NCBI GenBank assembly: GCA_030063045.1
Contig: JAQSEB010000091.1
Coordinates: forward strand, 992,001-1,056,000
Direction: 5' to 3'
DNA from: Pratylenchus scribneri
Lineage: Eukaryota > Nematoda > Chromadorea > Rhabditida > Pratylenchidae
Length of the DNA: 64,000 nt
A model generated the notes under the pieces. It worked only from the letters and a program-made list of their open reading frames with translations, was not told the origin of the DNA and made no database searches. Both the position numbers and the translations under genes were made by a program. This document shows positions 46,949-58,900 of the stretch, in pieces (the first letter of the stretch is position 1; every line of letters starts with the position of its first letter).

Positions 46949-49053
46949 ATGTATGCCGGAAATGGTTCGTAAATATTAAAAAAAATTAATTTAAAACCAA
47001 AATACTTTTAGCATACAGCACATATCCTCATGGAGCTTATTCCGGATATAGTTCAGTATCAACGTTGGTTATTATTTCTAAATTTTATGAATTAAATAAA
47101 TATTTTAAAGAGCTAACATCAGTTACGAGACCAATTCCAAGGATCCAGTTTTACTCAGGTTTAATAATTACAACAAATATATTAAAATTAATTATATTAA
47201 AGAGCACGTGTTTTTGTCGGCAACATCAATCCAAAAGTTGGCAGGGACGAAATCATCCAACTATTCCACAAATATGGCACTCTGCTCGGTGTGACCGTGT
47301 TCAAGGGCTATGCATTTGTGCAATTTTCGCATGGAAGTGAAGCGGATTTGGCCGTCAGCACACTCAATGGTTTCAATTGGTTGAATAGCGTTTTGGGTTT
47401 GTACTTTTTTTGGAAAAGTGAATTAATTTTTTACACTTTAGATGTCAAATTGGCGGTCACTGGTCAACAACATGTTCCGCATCCAAACTCACAACCAGCT
47501 CTACATCCGAAAACGACTGCTCATCCGCCGGCAACCGGCGCAAACGCTGCCAAAGCAATGGGGTAAGAAATTATATAAAAAATAAAAAATTTTGGGATCA
47601 ACTAAAAATCCCAACAATTAAAATATCAAGAAAATTTTAAGACTAAGTTAGATTAATTTTTCGGTTCTTTTCCAGTTTGCGCGTCCCATCAACATTTACA
47701 CGTCCGATGAATATTTACGCGTCCCAAAATATTTTTATGCGTCCCAACAATTTTTATGCGTCCCAATATATTTTTACGCGTCCAACGAAAAAAAAAGTTT
47801 AAAATTAATTGTGCTCAAACATCTGCTGGAATCAATCCAGAACCAACACCATAAAGACCAACACCCAGAAAGCATACACTAGGGGTTTAGAGTTAGGATT
47901 AGGGGTTCAGAGCATGGGATTGAACGGAGTAAATGTCGCGAAGCGACGAAGCGGAGAGTTCTGATAAACTAAAAATTAGTATTAGTCTTTTGGGTGTCTA
48001 GATCTTCTAAGTTGGATTCGAACATTTATGCGTCCAATAGTCAAAAAATTAACAATAAATTTATTCTAAAAAGATATTTTAAGTGTCTGGGAAAATTGAA
48101 TTTGCACTTTTTTGGACGCATAAAAATTGTTGGGACGCATAAAAATATTTTGGGACGCATAAATATTCATGGGACGCGTAAATTTTCATCGGACGTGTAA
48201 ATGTTGATCGGACGCGTAAATGTTGATGGGACGCGCAAACTGGAAAAGAGCCAATTTTTCTCTCTTACGATTTTGGTGGGTGTTGACAATTAATATTGTG
48301 CGTTTCTAATTATTTATAAATTTAAGGAAAAGGAATCAAAACCAATTCTTTCCAACACCTCCGGCGAGCACGAATACCACCACCGCCGCGAACACCACCA
48401 ATGCCAATGCCAACAAGGAGAAGGAACAAAATCAGAAACGGGCCAAATTTGAGCAAATGCAACAGCAACAAAGTGGAGGAGGAGGGCAATCGGCGCAACA
48501 AAAAGTGGAACATGGAAATGGCAACAATAACAAAAATGAGTCCAACAAAAATTATGCAGCCCATCTTAACCACAATGAGCTGGCCAATATTCATCAAAAT
48601 GGTAAATCGGCTAAATTTTAAAATAAAATAATTTTTATTTTTGCAGACAATTTGGACACACTAATTTGTGGTGGATGCCGTTTTGTGACTGCGGATTTGG
48701 CGGAATTTGTTGAGCACAGAAAACATCCGTGCAAATTGCCAACAAAGCCAGGTTCAAAAATTATTTTTATAATCACAAAATAATTTCAATATTAAGACGG
48801 TGAGCCGGATGCACTGATATGCACAAATTGCGGCACAGAGCAATTCGCCACCAGCTGGGCCCTTCTTTCGCACATTCAAACAGCGCACAACGGCCAATTG
48901 TATAAGGAAGTGTTTTTCCCGTCAAAATCGGGCGGCGAGAATGGAACAAACAACAATGGCGGGGATGAAGATGATGAAAATGATGATGAAGGAACACTCA
49001 AAATTGAATCTGCCGATGTCTCAATGGAACAGCAATTTTTGGAGATGAAATAA
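46949..49053 (+). CDS. RRM protein with two BCL11-like zinc fingers
   Basis: Eight exons, 46949-46968, 47019-47063, 47123-47158, 47203-47396, 47442-47562, 48327-48601, 48647-48751 and 48797-49053, give 350 residues with continuous phase. After a Tyr/Ser/Gly-rich start comes one RRM like that of hnRNP C/RALY: RNP2 [16 protein letters not shown] and RNP1 FKGYAFVQF, ending VLDVKLAV. A Thr/Asn/Gln-rich linker follows. Two zinc-binding segments come next: [20 protein letters not shown] ending HPC (C2HC) and [20 protein letters not shown] ending QTAHN (C2H2). These resemble the N-terminal fingers of BCL11A (FIEHK...C; C..C...F.SAW.LLQH...H). The tail is acidic. Nuclear role in RNA or chromatin binding inferred. 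Intron 5 (764 bp) contains foldback element 2. Confidence 0.88.
47663..48252. mobile_element. Foldback element 2, arms of GGGACGCGTAAA units
   Basis: The left end GGTTCTTTTCCAGTTTGCGCG and the right end are inverted copies. Both arms consist of five to seven degenerate repeats of a 18-20-bp unit (GGGACGCGTAAATGTTGAT or GGGACGCATAAAAATATTT and their complements). The middle, about 47790-48100, is unique, with GGGGTTTAGAGTTAGGATTA and TCGCGAAGCGACGAAGCGGA. No ORF is present. It lies wholly within intron 5 of the RRM/zinc-finger gene. Confidence 0.85.
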
Positions 49054-49434
49054 TTTTGGCTGGCGTCGGAAAAACACAAATCCACGGAAAATACTCATCC
49101 ATAATCCAAAAATTCTCTCAAAATTTCACTCCACCCAGCTACTATTTTGTTTTGTTATGTTTTCGTGGATTCATTTCCGTGTTCTATTCAGTCAGAAAGA
49201 CTTAAAGTATAATTAAATGATGTTTTGTTTCTTTCCCATTTCTTTTTTTTTTGGTGTTATTTTGATCTTATTTTATGCAAGAATAAATCATTTTTAAAAA
49301 AAAGCACATTTTAATTTAAAATAAGTGTTAAATTTAAGGTAAATTTAATACAATTTTTTGGTTGAAATTTGCGGGGATTAGAGGAATTTATTTTAAATCA
49401 CAGCCATTTTTAAATAAATTTACACATTTCTTCT

Positions 49435-50848
49435 TCATTCTTTGCTATTTGTGCCATTTCCATCATCTTCCAAAAGTGCATCAATTTCTTTGTTCAGCTC
49501 ATCGTCCACCAATTTGTCCTCCTCCGTCCCCTTTTTCGCCCCACCATTCACCACTTCATAATCGTCCAAATCGTTCAGTAATTCCTTTTCCAGTGTCTCT
49601 TGGTCATCTTCCGTTGATTCTAAAATCGGAATTTAATAAAAGTTTAAAAATTTAGTGCCTGGGTTTTGGCTTTAAGCTTAGTTTGGCTCAGGTTAATAAA
49701 GAAATTTTTTTGAAAATTTTCGACACAAAGGGGGCAGGATCAGGATCCTTCATTTTTGATAAGATTGAGGGGTCATAGGTTCGAACCCTCTCAAGAGAAG
49801 TTATTTTTCAGAATTCATTGACAATTTTATATGCATTTTTATATATTCTAGTGCATTTCAGTGCGAAATAGTCTGTTTGGAACAAAAAAATCTTCCTATT
49901 TTTACCTATTTAAATATTAAAAATGCAAATTTATAACCTTTCCGTTCGGTGGTGGCACTCCCAATGTTCGAATCCTTAATTCCGGCAGACATTTCTTCTT
50001 TGGGCGCTGTCGATTTCGGCTGCTGATCCAACACTTTCTTCACCAATGATAATTTGTATGCATAATTTCGCCAAAATTTTTCCTCGGAAACCCTTAAAAA
50101 ATGATATTTTGTTGAATAATTTAATTAAAATTACTGTTTTGGAACAAGCGTGAATCGAATTTCCTTCAGTCTTGGATCCAAGTTGAACAAATCATTTGCA
50201 CAAATTTTGATTTCTTCCACATCCGATTCCAAATCAAATGTAACCGGGGGCTCTTCCGTGAAATTTTTTGCATCCTTAAATTTTTAAAACCATTTAATTT
50301 ATTCTAATTTTTTACCGCTGATATGGAGATTATATGCTTTTGGGCATCCGGATTCGAAAGCAATTGGCTCAATGAGCCCAATTCCTTCGAACATTTATCC
50401 TTTCGCAATTCACCAATAAATTTTAGCCGTTCTTTCTCGATATTTCCAATTAATGTCTTTTAAAGTAAATTATAAAATAATAAATTACATGAAGATAACC
50501 TTCTCATTCACAATTGTTGATAAATTTGCTGCTTTTTGTTGCAATTTTGATGTGGCCTTAACTGCCATTCCAAAGAGCTTATCTTAAAATAATTCAAATT
50601 AAAAATCAAATTAAAAGGACTAATTGCTTACTTGCAAATTCTGCTGGTTTCACAGCCTTTTCCGGCTTCCCAATATTATTATCCATCGTTGAAATTGGAT
50701 CCTGAACATCTGTAGCTGTTTGAATTGGAGGTTCTGGAATCGACGTTGCAGAAGAATCAGTGGGAATTTCTGAAGGATTTTGACTAATATTTTCTGCTGC
50801 TTTCTTGGTGTTTAAGGACGTTTTCAAACTATTTAATAGAGAATTCAT
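49435..50848 (-). CDS. SYAP1/SAP47-type BSD-domain protein
   Basis: Homologue of synapse-associated protein 1, a cytosolic adaptor with one BSD domain. Six exons, 50848-50632, 50582-50500, 50456-50316, 50274-50135, 50092-49938 and 49619-49435, give 306 residues. The N-terminus is Ser/Thr/Pro-rich. FGMAVKATSKLQQKAANLS followed by KTLIGNIEKE matches the SYAP1 region before the BSD domain. The BSD core has DLFNLDPRLKEIRFTLVP and the invariant FWRNYAYKLSLVKK. The tail LEKELLNDLDDYEVV and DELNKEIDALLED matches the SYAP1 C-terminal motifs. Its last intron holds a tRNA-derived SINE-like copy. It is head to head with the SDR gene, about 590 bp between starts. Confidence 0.93.
49675..49920 (+). repeat. 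tRNA-derived SINE-like element, copy 1
   Basis: Intron 5 of SYAP1. Box B-like GGTTCGAACCC, then GAAGTTATTTTTCAGAATTC and TTTTATATATTCTAGTGCAT. Tails of the three copies align; box A is degenerate. Confidence 0.6.
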
Positions 50849-51438
50849 TTTAATCTTTCTTCTGAAAATTCATAAATTTTGGAAATGAAGCAAGGAATAC
50901 TAAAATATTTTGCAATAAAATGGAGAAAAAATTGTTGTTCTTAGATGGGAATGGGAATAGGATTTCCATGTTATATCAACTTTGAGAAAAAATGGATATC
51001 CACGTTGGTAAAATAAAGATGAGGAGAGCAAAAGAGGTTAGGATTAGGAGGGGAAGGAGAGGGTTATATTTTTAGGTAATTATGAGCAGCTTGTTTTATT
51101 TTTTAACTTGCGAGTGACACATTTATTTACCCAAGTTTTCTGGAAAGTTTTTCGGAAAATTTTATTTATAGATTTTTAATTTTTTTAAAATTAAATTTTA
51201 TGAAAAATTTTTAAATTTTCTGAAATTTTTTAATAGTTTTCTTGAAATTTTTTAATGAAATTTTTTTGATTAAATTTTTATGAAACTTTTTTAAATTTTT
51301 CTAAAATTTTTTAATTAAGTTTTCTTAAAATTTTTAAATTAAGTTTTCATGAAAGTTTTTAATTAAGCTTTCTCTTTCTGGAAGATTTTGAAAAATTTTA
51401 TAATTTTCATTTTTAGCAATAAAATCCATTCCGAAAAA
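50849..51438. promoter_or_regulatory. Divergent promoter region, SYAP1 / SDR
   Basis: AT-rich interval between two divergent starts. 51160-51385 is a degenerate tandem run of TTTTAATTAAGTTTTC/AAAATTTTT motifs. A TTTTAG acceptor 23 bases before the SDR ATG would allow trans-splicing. No defined promoter element is recognised. Confidence 0.45.
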
Positions 51439-53103
51439 ATGTTGACCCTGATATTAAAATTGTGCGGATATTATCTACAAATGCTCAGAACCATTTATTT
51501 CATCTTCATCTATTTCTTCGCATATGTCAGAGCTCTTTTCACGGCAATTCACGTCTACTGGCTTGGCTTTTGCTACTTCCTTTATGAATTTTACGAAGAC
51601 TTTCAAACCGGGTTGAAAACCACCAGAAACGGCGAATTATTCCGAGACAAATTGGCACAATGGAAGAAGGAATTGACGAAATTGCGGCAAGTTCAAGATG
51701 AAGATGATAATAATGAGGAGAAAGAATTAGTGGCCGTAATCACTGGCGCCGATGGAACAATTGGAATTGAGGTTAAAATTAATTTAATTGATGAGCATAA
51801 ATCAATAAAAATTAAGATTTTGCGATATTTACTTTCGCTGGATTTCACTGTTTTTGCCATGGGCCCAAATCCACCATCCATGCTTCCAAATGAGAAAATG
51901 CGATTCATTAAATGCGATTTGAGTGCCAGGAATGAGGTCAAATAAATAATAAATTATATTTAAAAATAAATGCCATTTTTAAGGTATTTGAAGCAGTTGA
52001 GTCCATCCAACTTCAATGCGATCAAATTGATTTGCTCATTTTGAATGCGGCCATTTTCCTCTACCCCGGATTTGGTTGGTTCCCATATCGGCGGGATTTG
52101 CTCGGCGAAAATATTATTGAAAAACATTTGGCGGTGAATGTTTTGGCCAATGCTCAAATTTTTGCCTCACTCAAAGCTCGTCTCGAATCCAGCCTCCTCC
52201 CAAATCCAAAGGCAATTTTTGTTTCTTCGGCCACCGCGCATGCCGGCGATATTTCTCTCATTTTCAAGGATGAAGGTTAAAATTAAATAATTTAATTCCA
52301 TCAAATCCAGCAATAAATTTCATTTTAGAACGTTTTTGGTGTCGCCATTTGAACGGTTATAAAGCCTATGCTGATTCCAAATTATTGCTCAGTGCCTATG
52401 TCAAATATCTCGGTCGAAATTTGAGGTAATTTTTTTGAATTTGACCTCCAAATTTTTAATTAATTTTCCAGCAAAAGAGGAAGTAAAATATCCGTGGTCA
52501 GCATTCATCCCGGCGTTGTGCCCGGTGGACTCTATCGACACATTTTCTGGCCTTTACGTTTCTTTATCAACAAAATTTTGGCACCATTCATGAGGTAAAT
52601 TAAAGAGAGAAATATCTAACTTAGTTTCGAACCATTAAACCAAAATGGGTTTAAACCGTTTAATACCCTTTAATTGTTGACCAAACCATAATAAATTATA
52701 AACAATTCAATGCGTTTTGATCAGCTCTAACCAATTGGTATATGATTTGTGAAAGGACAAACCATTAAATTATTTTAGTATTGATTTAATGTCCGATTTA
52801 ATTTTTAGAACTCCTCGACAAGCGGCCACATTCATTCTGGAACTGGCCTTTCAACAAATCCAACCGGAAGGCGCCTATTTCGAAAATGGAAGGGTCACTG
52901 CTTTGCAAGGCACCGAGGATCCGGACAAAATTTGGATGGTCGGAAAATCAGTTCGTGAAATGATTGTGGACAACGATGCTTCATTTTCATCCATAAATGA
53001 AGCTCCAAATGGTGAAACTTTGTACGAATCAATGGGGGATGATGGTGTTTTTGAAGAAAATGAACCATTATTGACTCCTTCCACCACCACCAACTTTGAT
53101 TAA
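51439..53103 (+). CDS. Membrane-anchored short-chain dehydrogenase/reductase
   Basis: NAD(P)-dependent oxidoreductase of the SDR superfamily; substrate unknown. Six exons, 51439-51771, 51817-51936, 51984-52275, 52329-52425, 52472-52594 and 52809-53103, give 419 residues. The N-terminal 45 residues are strongly hydrophobic (membrane anchor), then a charged linker. The cofactor motif is VAVITGADGTIG (TGxxxGxG-like, with Ile in place of one Gly context). LLILNAAIF stands for the NAG motif, SSATAHAG supplies the catalytic Ser, and Tyr262-x3-Lys266 (YADSK) is intact. HPGVVPGGLY matches the PG motif after the catalytic pair. A 110-residue acidic C-terminal extension follows. I chose the ATG at 51439 because it follows a TTTTTAG acceptor; an upstream in-frame ATG would lie within the presumed intron or leader. 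Intron 5 contains a family B repeat. Confidence 0.88.
52615..52765 (-). repeat. Repeat family B, copy 5 (truncated)
   Basis: SDR intron 5, reverse orientation, about 150 bp. Confidence 0.8.
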
Positions 53104-53566
53104 TTTTAATTTGACCATTTTCCCCTCCCTTAATTGCCTTAAACTCTGTTTAGTCCATTCATCTCTGATTCGACTAATTCATTCATTTTATTTTTGTTTT
53201 ATAATTTTAATTTTTCTCAACTTCGTTTCCTTTTCTAATCATATAAAAATCAATGAAATCACAATCACAACGCATCCCCACAACAAATTTATAAGGGTAA
53301 ACATTGGTCTTTTTTCTTCGTTTTTTATCAGTGCTCAATGAATTTCCATATTTTTTAATTCATTTATCAAATAAAATGATAAAAATTGAGTATTGAATAT
53401 GAATGCATTTTTGTTAATCTTAAAATACAAATATGCTAATTTCTCTGGAATGAAATCCATAATAATATTTTTATGAGAATTGAGAAATAAAAAAATAAAA
53501 ACGAATTTCCACTTTAATTTCTTGCATAGAAAAGCTAAATTTTTTTTTGCAATTTATCCTCAAAAA

Positions 53567-54567
53567 ATGATTCGCCTCTATTGCCATACTTTACCCAAAA
53601 TAGGTTTCTATCGGATTAAAAAGCTACAATTATTATCAGCTGGGCCATTTTTTCATCGCAATTTTTGTGAAGGAAATTACAACGAGAACCCAAACAGACC
53701 AATCATGGAAAAAGTAAAATAAATTACTTGTTTAAATTTAAAGATAATAAAAGGGAAAAAAATAATTGTTTCGACGCAAAAATTAGACTAATGATGCCCT
53801 ATAACAAGAGCATTACTTTTTCGCGACCCAAAAGAAATAAAATTAACCAAGTAATTTTGGGATAATGCAAAATTTTTCATGTTAATATTTGAATAAAATT
53901 TTTTACCCTTCAAAAGGAAAAGATTTGGAGTGTGGATGAACTAGTGAAGGAATCAAGAGATTCTTTAAAAAATGATATGGAAGAATCATATGAATATTTG
54001 AAAAGTGAAATTGATGGTGACAAAGAACAAGCAGTCGAAAAGGCCTATGAGGTTTTTTCATTTAAAGTTGTTTTTTTAGTATTTCTAGGCCTTTAAATTG
54101 GCGGTTATGAATTATATAGAGGAACTTGAGGCGACTTTGGAAAATGGGATGAAGATCGTACCAGCAGCAGAAAGAAAGAGAAAGTTTGATGATATTTGCT
54201 TTTACTTAACGGAAACAATTGAGCGGAAGTCAGGAAAAGCACGACTGGCTGGTGAATTTGATAGTGGATGGTTGACCATCGATCTGTAAGAAACTTTAAA
54301 TATCATTTCTTATTAAGATTTGATTAATCACTTTAGTTTATGCACTAATTATTATGGAGAGCGCGAATTAATGTCCTTTGAAAAACTAGAAAGAAAATTA
54401 TCAAAAGTTTATCGGTATGATTCAATGTATTGTATTTTTTTAATTCTACTGCTGGTTTATTTTTTATTAGTACCATAAAAATTGTCACAGATGAACTGCC
54501 TCGTGATAAGGAATGGGCAACATATCTTTATGAAAAATTTAATCCTAAACCTCAAAATTTCATGTAA
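53567..54567 (+). CDS. Unrecognised 215-residue protein, probably mitochondrial
   Basis: Five exons, 53567-53713, 53923-54051, 54089-54285, 54337-54414 and 54471-54567, join in phase. The first 35 residues have Arg, Lys, Leu, Ile and His but no acids (MIRLYCHTLPKIGFYRIKK), which looks like a mitochondrial presequence. The rest is charged and mostly helical by eye, with DELVKESRDSLKNDMEESYE, YIEELEATLENGMKIVP, FDDICFYLTETIERKSGKAR and a C-terminal PRDKEWATYLYEKFNPKP. No domain is recognised. It is 463 bp after the SDR stop and 133 bp before the APRT start, same strand, so it may be the upstream member of an operon with APRT. Confidence 0.75.
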
Positions 54568-54700
54568 AATTTTTTTTTCTTTTTTATCAGTTTATTATAG
54601 GCTCAGTGACTTTCCATTTTCATGTTTCATTCATTCGTTATTTTTATCATTAAATGATAAAATATCGAATACATTAAAATTCGGGTGGAGAATTTTTAGC

Positions 54701-55423
54701 ATGGAAAGTGAACAATCTTTACGTGAAGAAATTCAACAAATAGTTCGCAATTATCCCGACTTTCCAACAAAAGGAATACTCTTCAGGTTAATAATTTTTT
54801 TCTAAATCATCGAATAATATTTTTATTTCCACAGGGATGTGCTGCCATTGTTCGCTAAACCCGCAGTTGTCCAATCATTGTGCAAATTTATTGCAAATCG
54901 ATACAAAGGCAAAGTGGATGTAGTGGCTGGTTTGGAAGCGAGAGGTAGAATGCGTTTAATAAAATCAATTGAACAATTTCCACATCATTTTAGGTTTTCT
55001 ATTTGGATCAATTGTTGCATACGAATTGGGTTTACCATTTGTTCCAATTAGGAAGAAGGGAAAACTTCCGGGCCCAGTCATCACGGCCGAATATCAGGTA
55101 AAAAATATGAAAATGAAGAGATTAAAACTTGAGATTTCAGAAGGAATATGGAACGGACGTTTTCCAAATTCAACAGGGCGTTTTGAAGGCCGGACAACGT
55201 GTTTTACTCCTCGATGATTTGCTCGGTAAATCATATTCAAATTAAATATTTAATTTTGATCATTTAAGCAACTGGTGGCTCATTGAAAGCAGCTGAACAA
55301 TTGGTAAAAATGGCTCAAGCAAAAGTGGAAGCAATTTTTGTGGTCATTGAATTGAGCAAACTTGATGGGAGGAAAATTCTCAGCGCACCCGTGATCGATG
55401 CATTGATATCATATTCGGATTGA
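54701..55423 (+). CDS. aprt: Adenine phosphoribosyltransferase
   Basis: Purine salvage: adenine plus PRPP gives AMP and pyrophosphate, in the cytosol. Five exons, 54701-54786, 54835-54944, 54994-55097, 55141-55225 and 55269-55423, give 179 residues, the usual APRT length. Blocks visible: [53 protein letters not shown], and the PRPP-binding loop [17 protein letters not shown]. The ATG comes one base after a TTTTTAG acceptor, 133 bp after the previous stop, which suits SL-type trans-splicing of a downstream operon gene. The C-terminus ends with [10 protein letters not shown]. Confidence 0.96.
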
Positions 55424-55995
55424 TTTTTTTTGTTACGAATGATTTAAATAATTCCGCATTATTTATTTACATCAATTTTATTCGACTATGTTTTTTTCAT
55501 CATTTAAAAATCCATAAAATCATACAATTTTCATTTTAATTTCATCAATAATAAATGTGGGGATGGAGAAGCAGCAGGGTTTATTTTTTGGAGGGTTGTG
55601 TTTATGTGAAAGCACAAAAAGTGAGGGAAAATGAAGGATTTATTTGGGGTTTTTTAATGTGAAAATTGTGAGAATAATGAATGGATGAAGAAGTAGAAGA
55701 AAAGGAAGGGAAAGAATGGCCATTTTAGGCACAAATTGGCTCCGGGATGTTTTTGATTGAATTGGCATTATTTTCGGGATTTGGTGGATTAGATTTTTGA
55801 CATTGTGGTTTAGTAATAATATTTTCTAGGCAAATTTGATTTTGGATCGGATTGCAAAAATACAAAGCAGACAAAAAATTGGGAGAATATAAGTGTGGGC
55901 ATTTTATTGGATTTGGATTAGATATAATCAATCATTTTTTGTGTGTCAGACCAGTCGATGTAAATTATCAATTCATCTTTTCATTAATTTCATCT
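55424..55995. other. Convergent spacer between APRT and RanBPM
   Basis: AT-rich with purine-rich 55600-55720. No gene seen. An AATAATAAATG stretch near 55545 may include the APRT polyadenylation signal. Confidence 0.6.
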
Positions 55996-58900
55996 TCACA
56001 TTTCTTTTTTCTGCACATCATCGTCCATTTGAATCAGCTTTGGTATTTGCTTTCCACCTCGGCTTTCTTGCGTTACTCCTTGTTTCCCTTCCCCAGCCTT
56101 GATTTCACCGTTCATTTCATTTCCATGTTGACTGGGACTGGCGGCAGGGTTTTCACCAAAAAGAAGCCGATTTGCATCAGCAAAAACGGCAGAGGCAGAT
56201 GTGGCAAGTGCCTGCTCTCGAATGAGCCGAGAGCGGCGAAGGCATTTGTCTAAAGGCGAACTTCCATCTTTGCCATGGGATTCTAAATAAAAGTTGAATA
56301 TTTTATGTAGTTTAAATTCACAATTCACCCAAAATTGCTGCGTTCAATGCTTTGGCAATCATATCCCGTTGACTTTGTTCAAGCAAATATGCATGGTCCG
56401 ATTGGCTGGGATCACGGTAGCAAAGCAGTGAAAAAACTTCCTGAAAAATTTGTGGATTTTATTTTCAGGTCAAAGGTTTTGGCTTAGATCCGAATTTTCT
56501 CAGAGAAACTTTTTTGGCTCAAATGGGAACCCCTCTGCTTTACAAAATTTAGGTCATGTGTTCGAATCCGTTTCGAGGCAAATAATTTTTTTTTTGAGCT
56601 CGGTTGTCACTTTTATGTATTTTAATAGATTCTCCATAATATATTTCTACTCTAACTACAATAATTTCAATAAAAATACCAACACACCCTTATTTAATAT
56701 ATAATACAAAAAAACCCACATTCATTCGTTGCCGAAGTGCCGCACAGTTTTGCGGTGGTTGCTGGCCATCATCTCCATCCAGCTTCAGCGAAAGTTGCGA
56801 AATTTGTTGGCCAAACATAAGAATGGCAGCATAACGGGCGAACTTAATTAAAATTAAAATAAATTCTAAAATATAATTTAAACCTGGTTCTGTTCTTCGG
56901 CACTCTCAAAACCGCCATAATCCGGTCCTTCTTGCTGCTCTTCCATATATTCCATTGTCATTCCATCCGGTGCCATTTCTGTATGAAAATTAATAATAAA
57001 TATTAAAATCAAAATAACCCTAAAAATTCACCTAATATTTCGGCCACCGGCTCATCAATGATTGTTGTGCTTGTTGGCGGTGTACCAACTAGCAGCATAT
57101 TATTATTATTGCTATTGCTTCCACTGCAGCAGCATCCATTCGTCGATCGTTGTCCATTTGCCATTGATTCCAACATCAACATTGGATTATTAATATTGCT
57201 ATTTACACCGCCGTCATCCTCATCTTCATCATCATTGTCATCATCATCCTCATTTCCATTATCACGCATTTCTGAGTGACCATCCTGACTCTCCTCACTA
57301 ATTTCCATGTATTCATCATCATCTTCGTCCTCTTCATCTTCTTCCACTCCAATTTCACCTTCTTCCTCCTCCTCTTCTTCTTCATATTGTTGTTGACGCT
57401 GATTTTGTTGGTGTTCTTCTTGTCGTCTTGGAGTTGAATTCCCTGCATTTATTGTTGATGAATTCCCGTTTTGTGATTGTTGTCTGATTTGTTGATGATG
57501 ATGTCGTGTATTTGGAGAAGGCAAATGTTGTGGATGATGATGATGGGGACGATGTGGATGATGATGATAAAGATGTTGATGGCGTTCCGTGCATTCTTCT
57601 TTAAATAAAAATAAATATTATTTAACTCATTTAAGCCATTTATATTCCCCCCTTTTCTCTATTCTAATCCAATCAAACTGATCCAAAATAATTTTTTTTT
57701 AATCTTTGACTAAGTCCTAGTTCCCATTTTGAGCACAAATTCATCAATTCTGAACCAATTTAAATAAAATTAATATTGTTGGAGAGCCAAAAGTCCGTTC
57801 TTTAATTTTATACCAAAATCATCAAAATTGGTTAGGTCTTTGATGAGTTATTAATTTTAGCTATTGGGTGCTTCCTTGGAGCTATTTGTATTTGTCCCAC
57901 CAGCAGGAATCTTCAGCCCCAATTAAACCATTTCCTCCATCCACTTACCATCACTGGATCGACGTTTCACTGGGTTATGGTGGTGCAGGTGCATTCTACT
58001 GCTACTGCCGGCAGCACCATTATCAGCCGAAGTGCCGGCAATGGCATCCTCCTCTTCAACGGCGGCCGCACTCCGTTTCCCACCTCGACTTGATGAAGGA
58101 CGTGGCGATGGCGAATGAACGGCCGTAGTGATGGCACTAAAATGAGATGATGTGGGCCGTGTGGTTAATTCATCCATTGGTTGATGTTGTTGATTGTGTT
58201 CTTGTGGCAATGGTGGCAAATCCTTTAATCATTTTTTGTAATTATTGATTGAATATTGATTGATTAATTTGTATTCACCTTTGAAACTTCTTTAAGCATT
58301 TCCACAAATTGTTGCGTTTTGAGGAGCAATGCCAATTGTCGGTTTGAATCGAGCAGATTTGGATAAAGTTGCTGTAAATTTGATCAATAATATTATGATG
58401 AATATTTAATTTGTCGGAATAAACATTGAAATTGTCTAACAAAAAAGAGTAAATTGGGCCAAAATAATTATACCAGTTCAAGGACTTATTATTCTACATT
58501 AAAAATCATATACCCTAAATTGGATAGAGCTGGTCAAAACGCATTGAATGGTATTTAATTTGTTATGGTTTGACCAGAATTAAATGGTATTAAACGGTTT
58601 AAACCAATTTTGGTTTAATGGTTCAAAACCTATATTAGAATTGATTAAACCCAACTAAAACATAATCAACTTGACAATCTTTTCAACAATTTCAATACTT
58701 TTGACAATTTCAATGTGTTTTTCCCCTATTATAATTATTAAAATATCATTCCAAACTCACTTCAATTCGTTCAATTGCATCCGCAATTTCGCCTCTCTTC
58801 ACCATCCGGACCAGTTCTCGCCTATGTTCCATTTCCTCGTGTAATGCCTCTTGGACGGAACGAACAACGGAACGCCTTCCTGCTGGCTCCGAATCGCCTC

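Noticed and set aside
47880..47915. TTAGGATTAGGGG-like stretch as interstitial telomere repeat
   Set aside because: Only one or two imperfect units, not matching the nematode TTAGGC telomere; it is part of foldback element 2.
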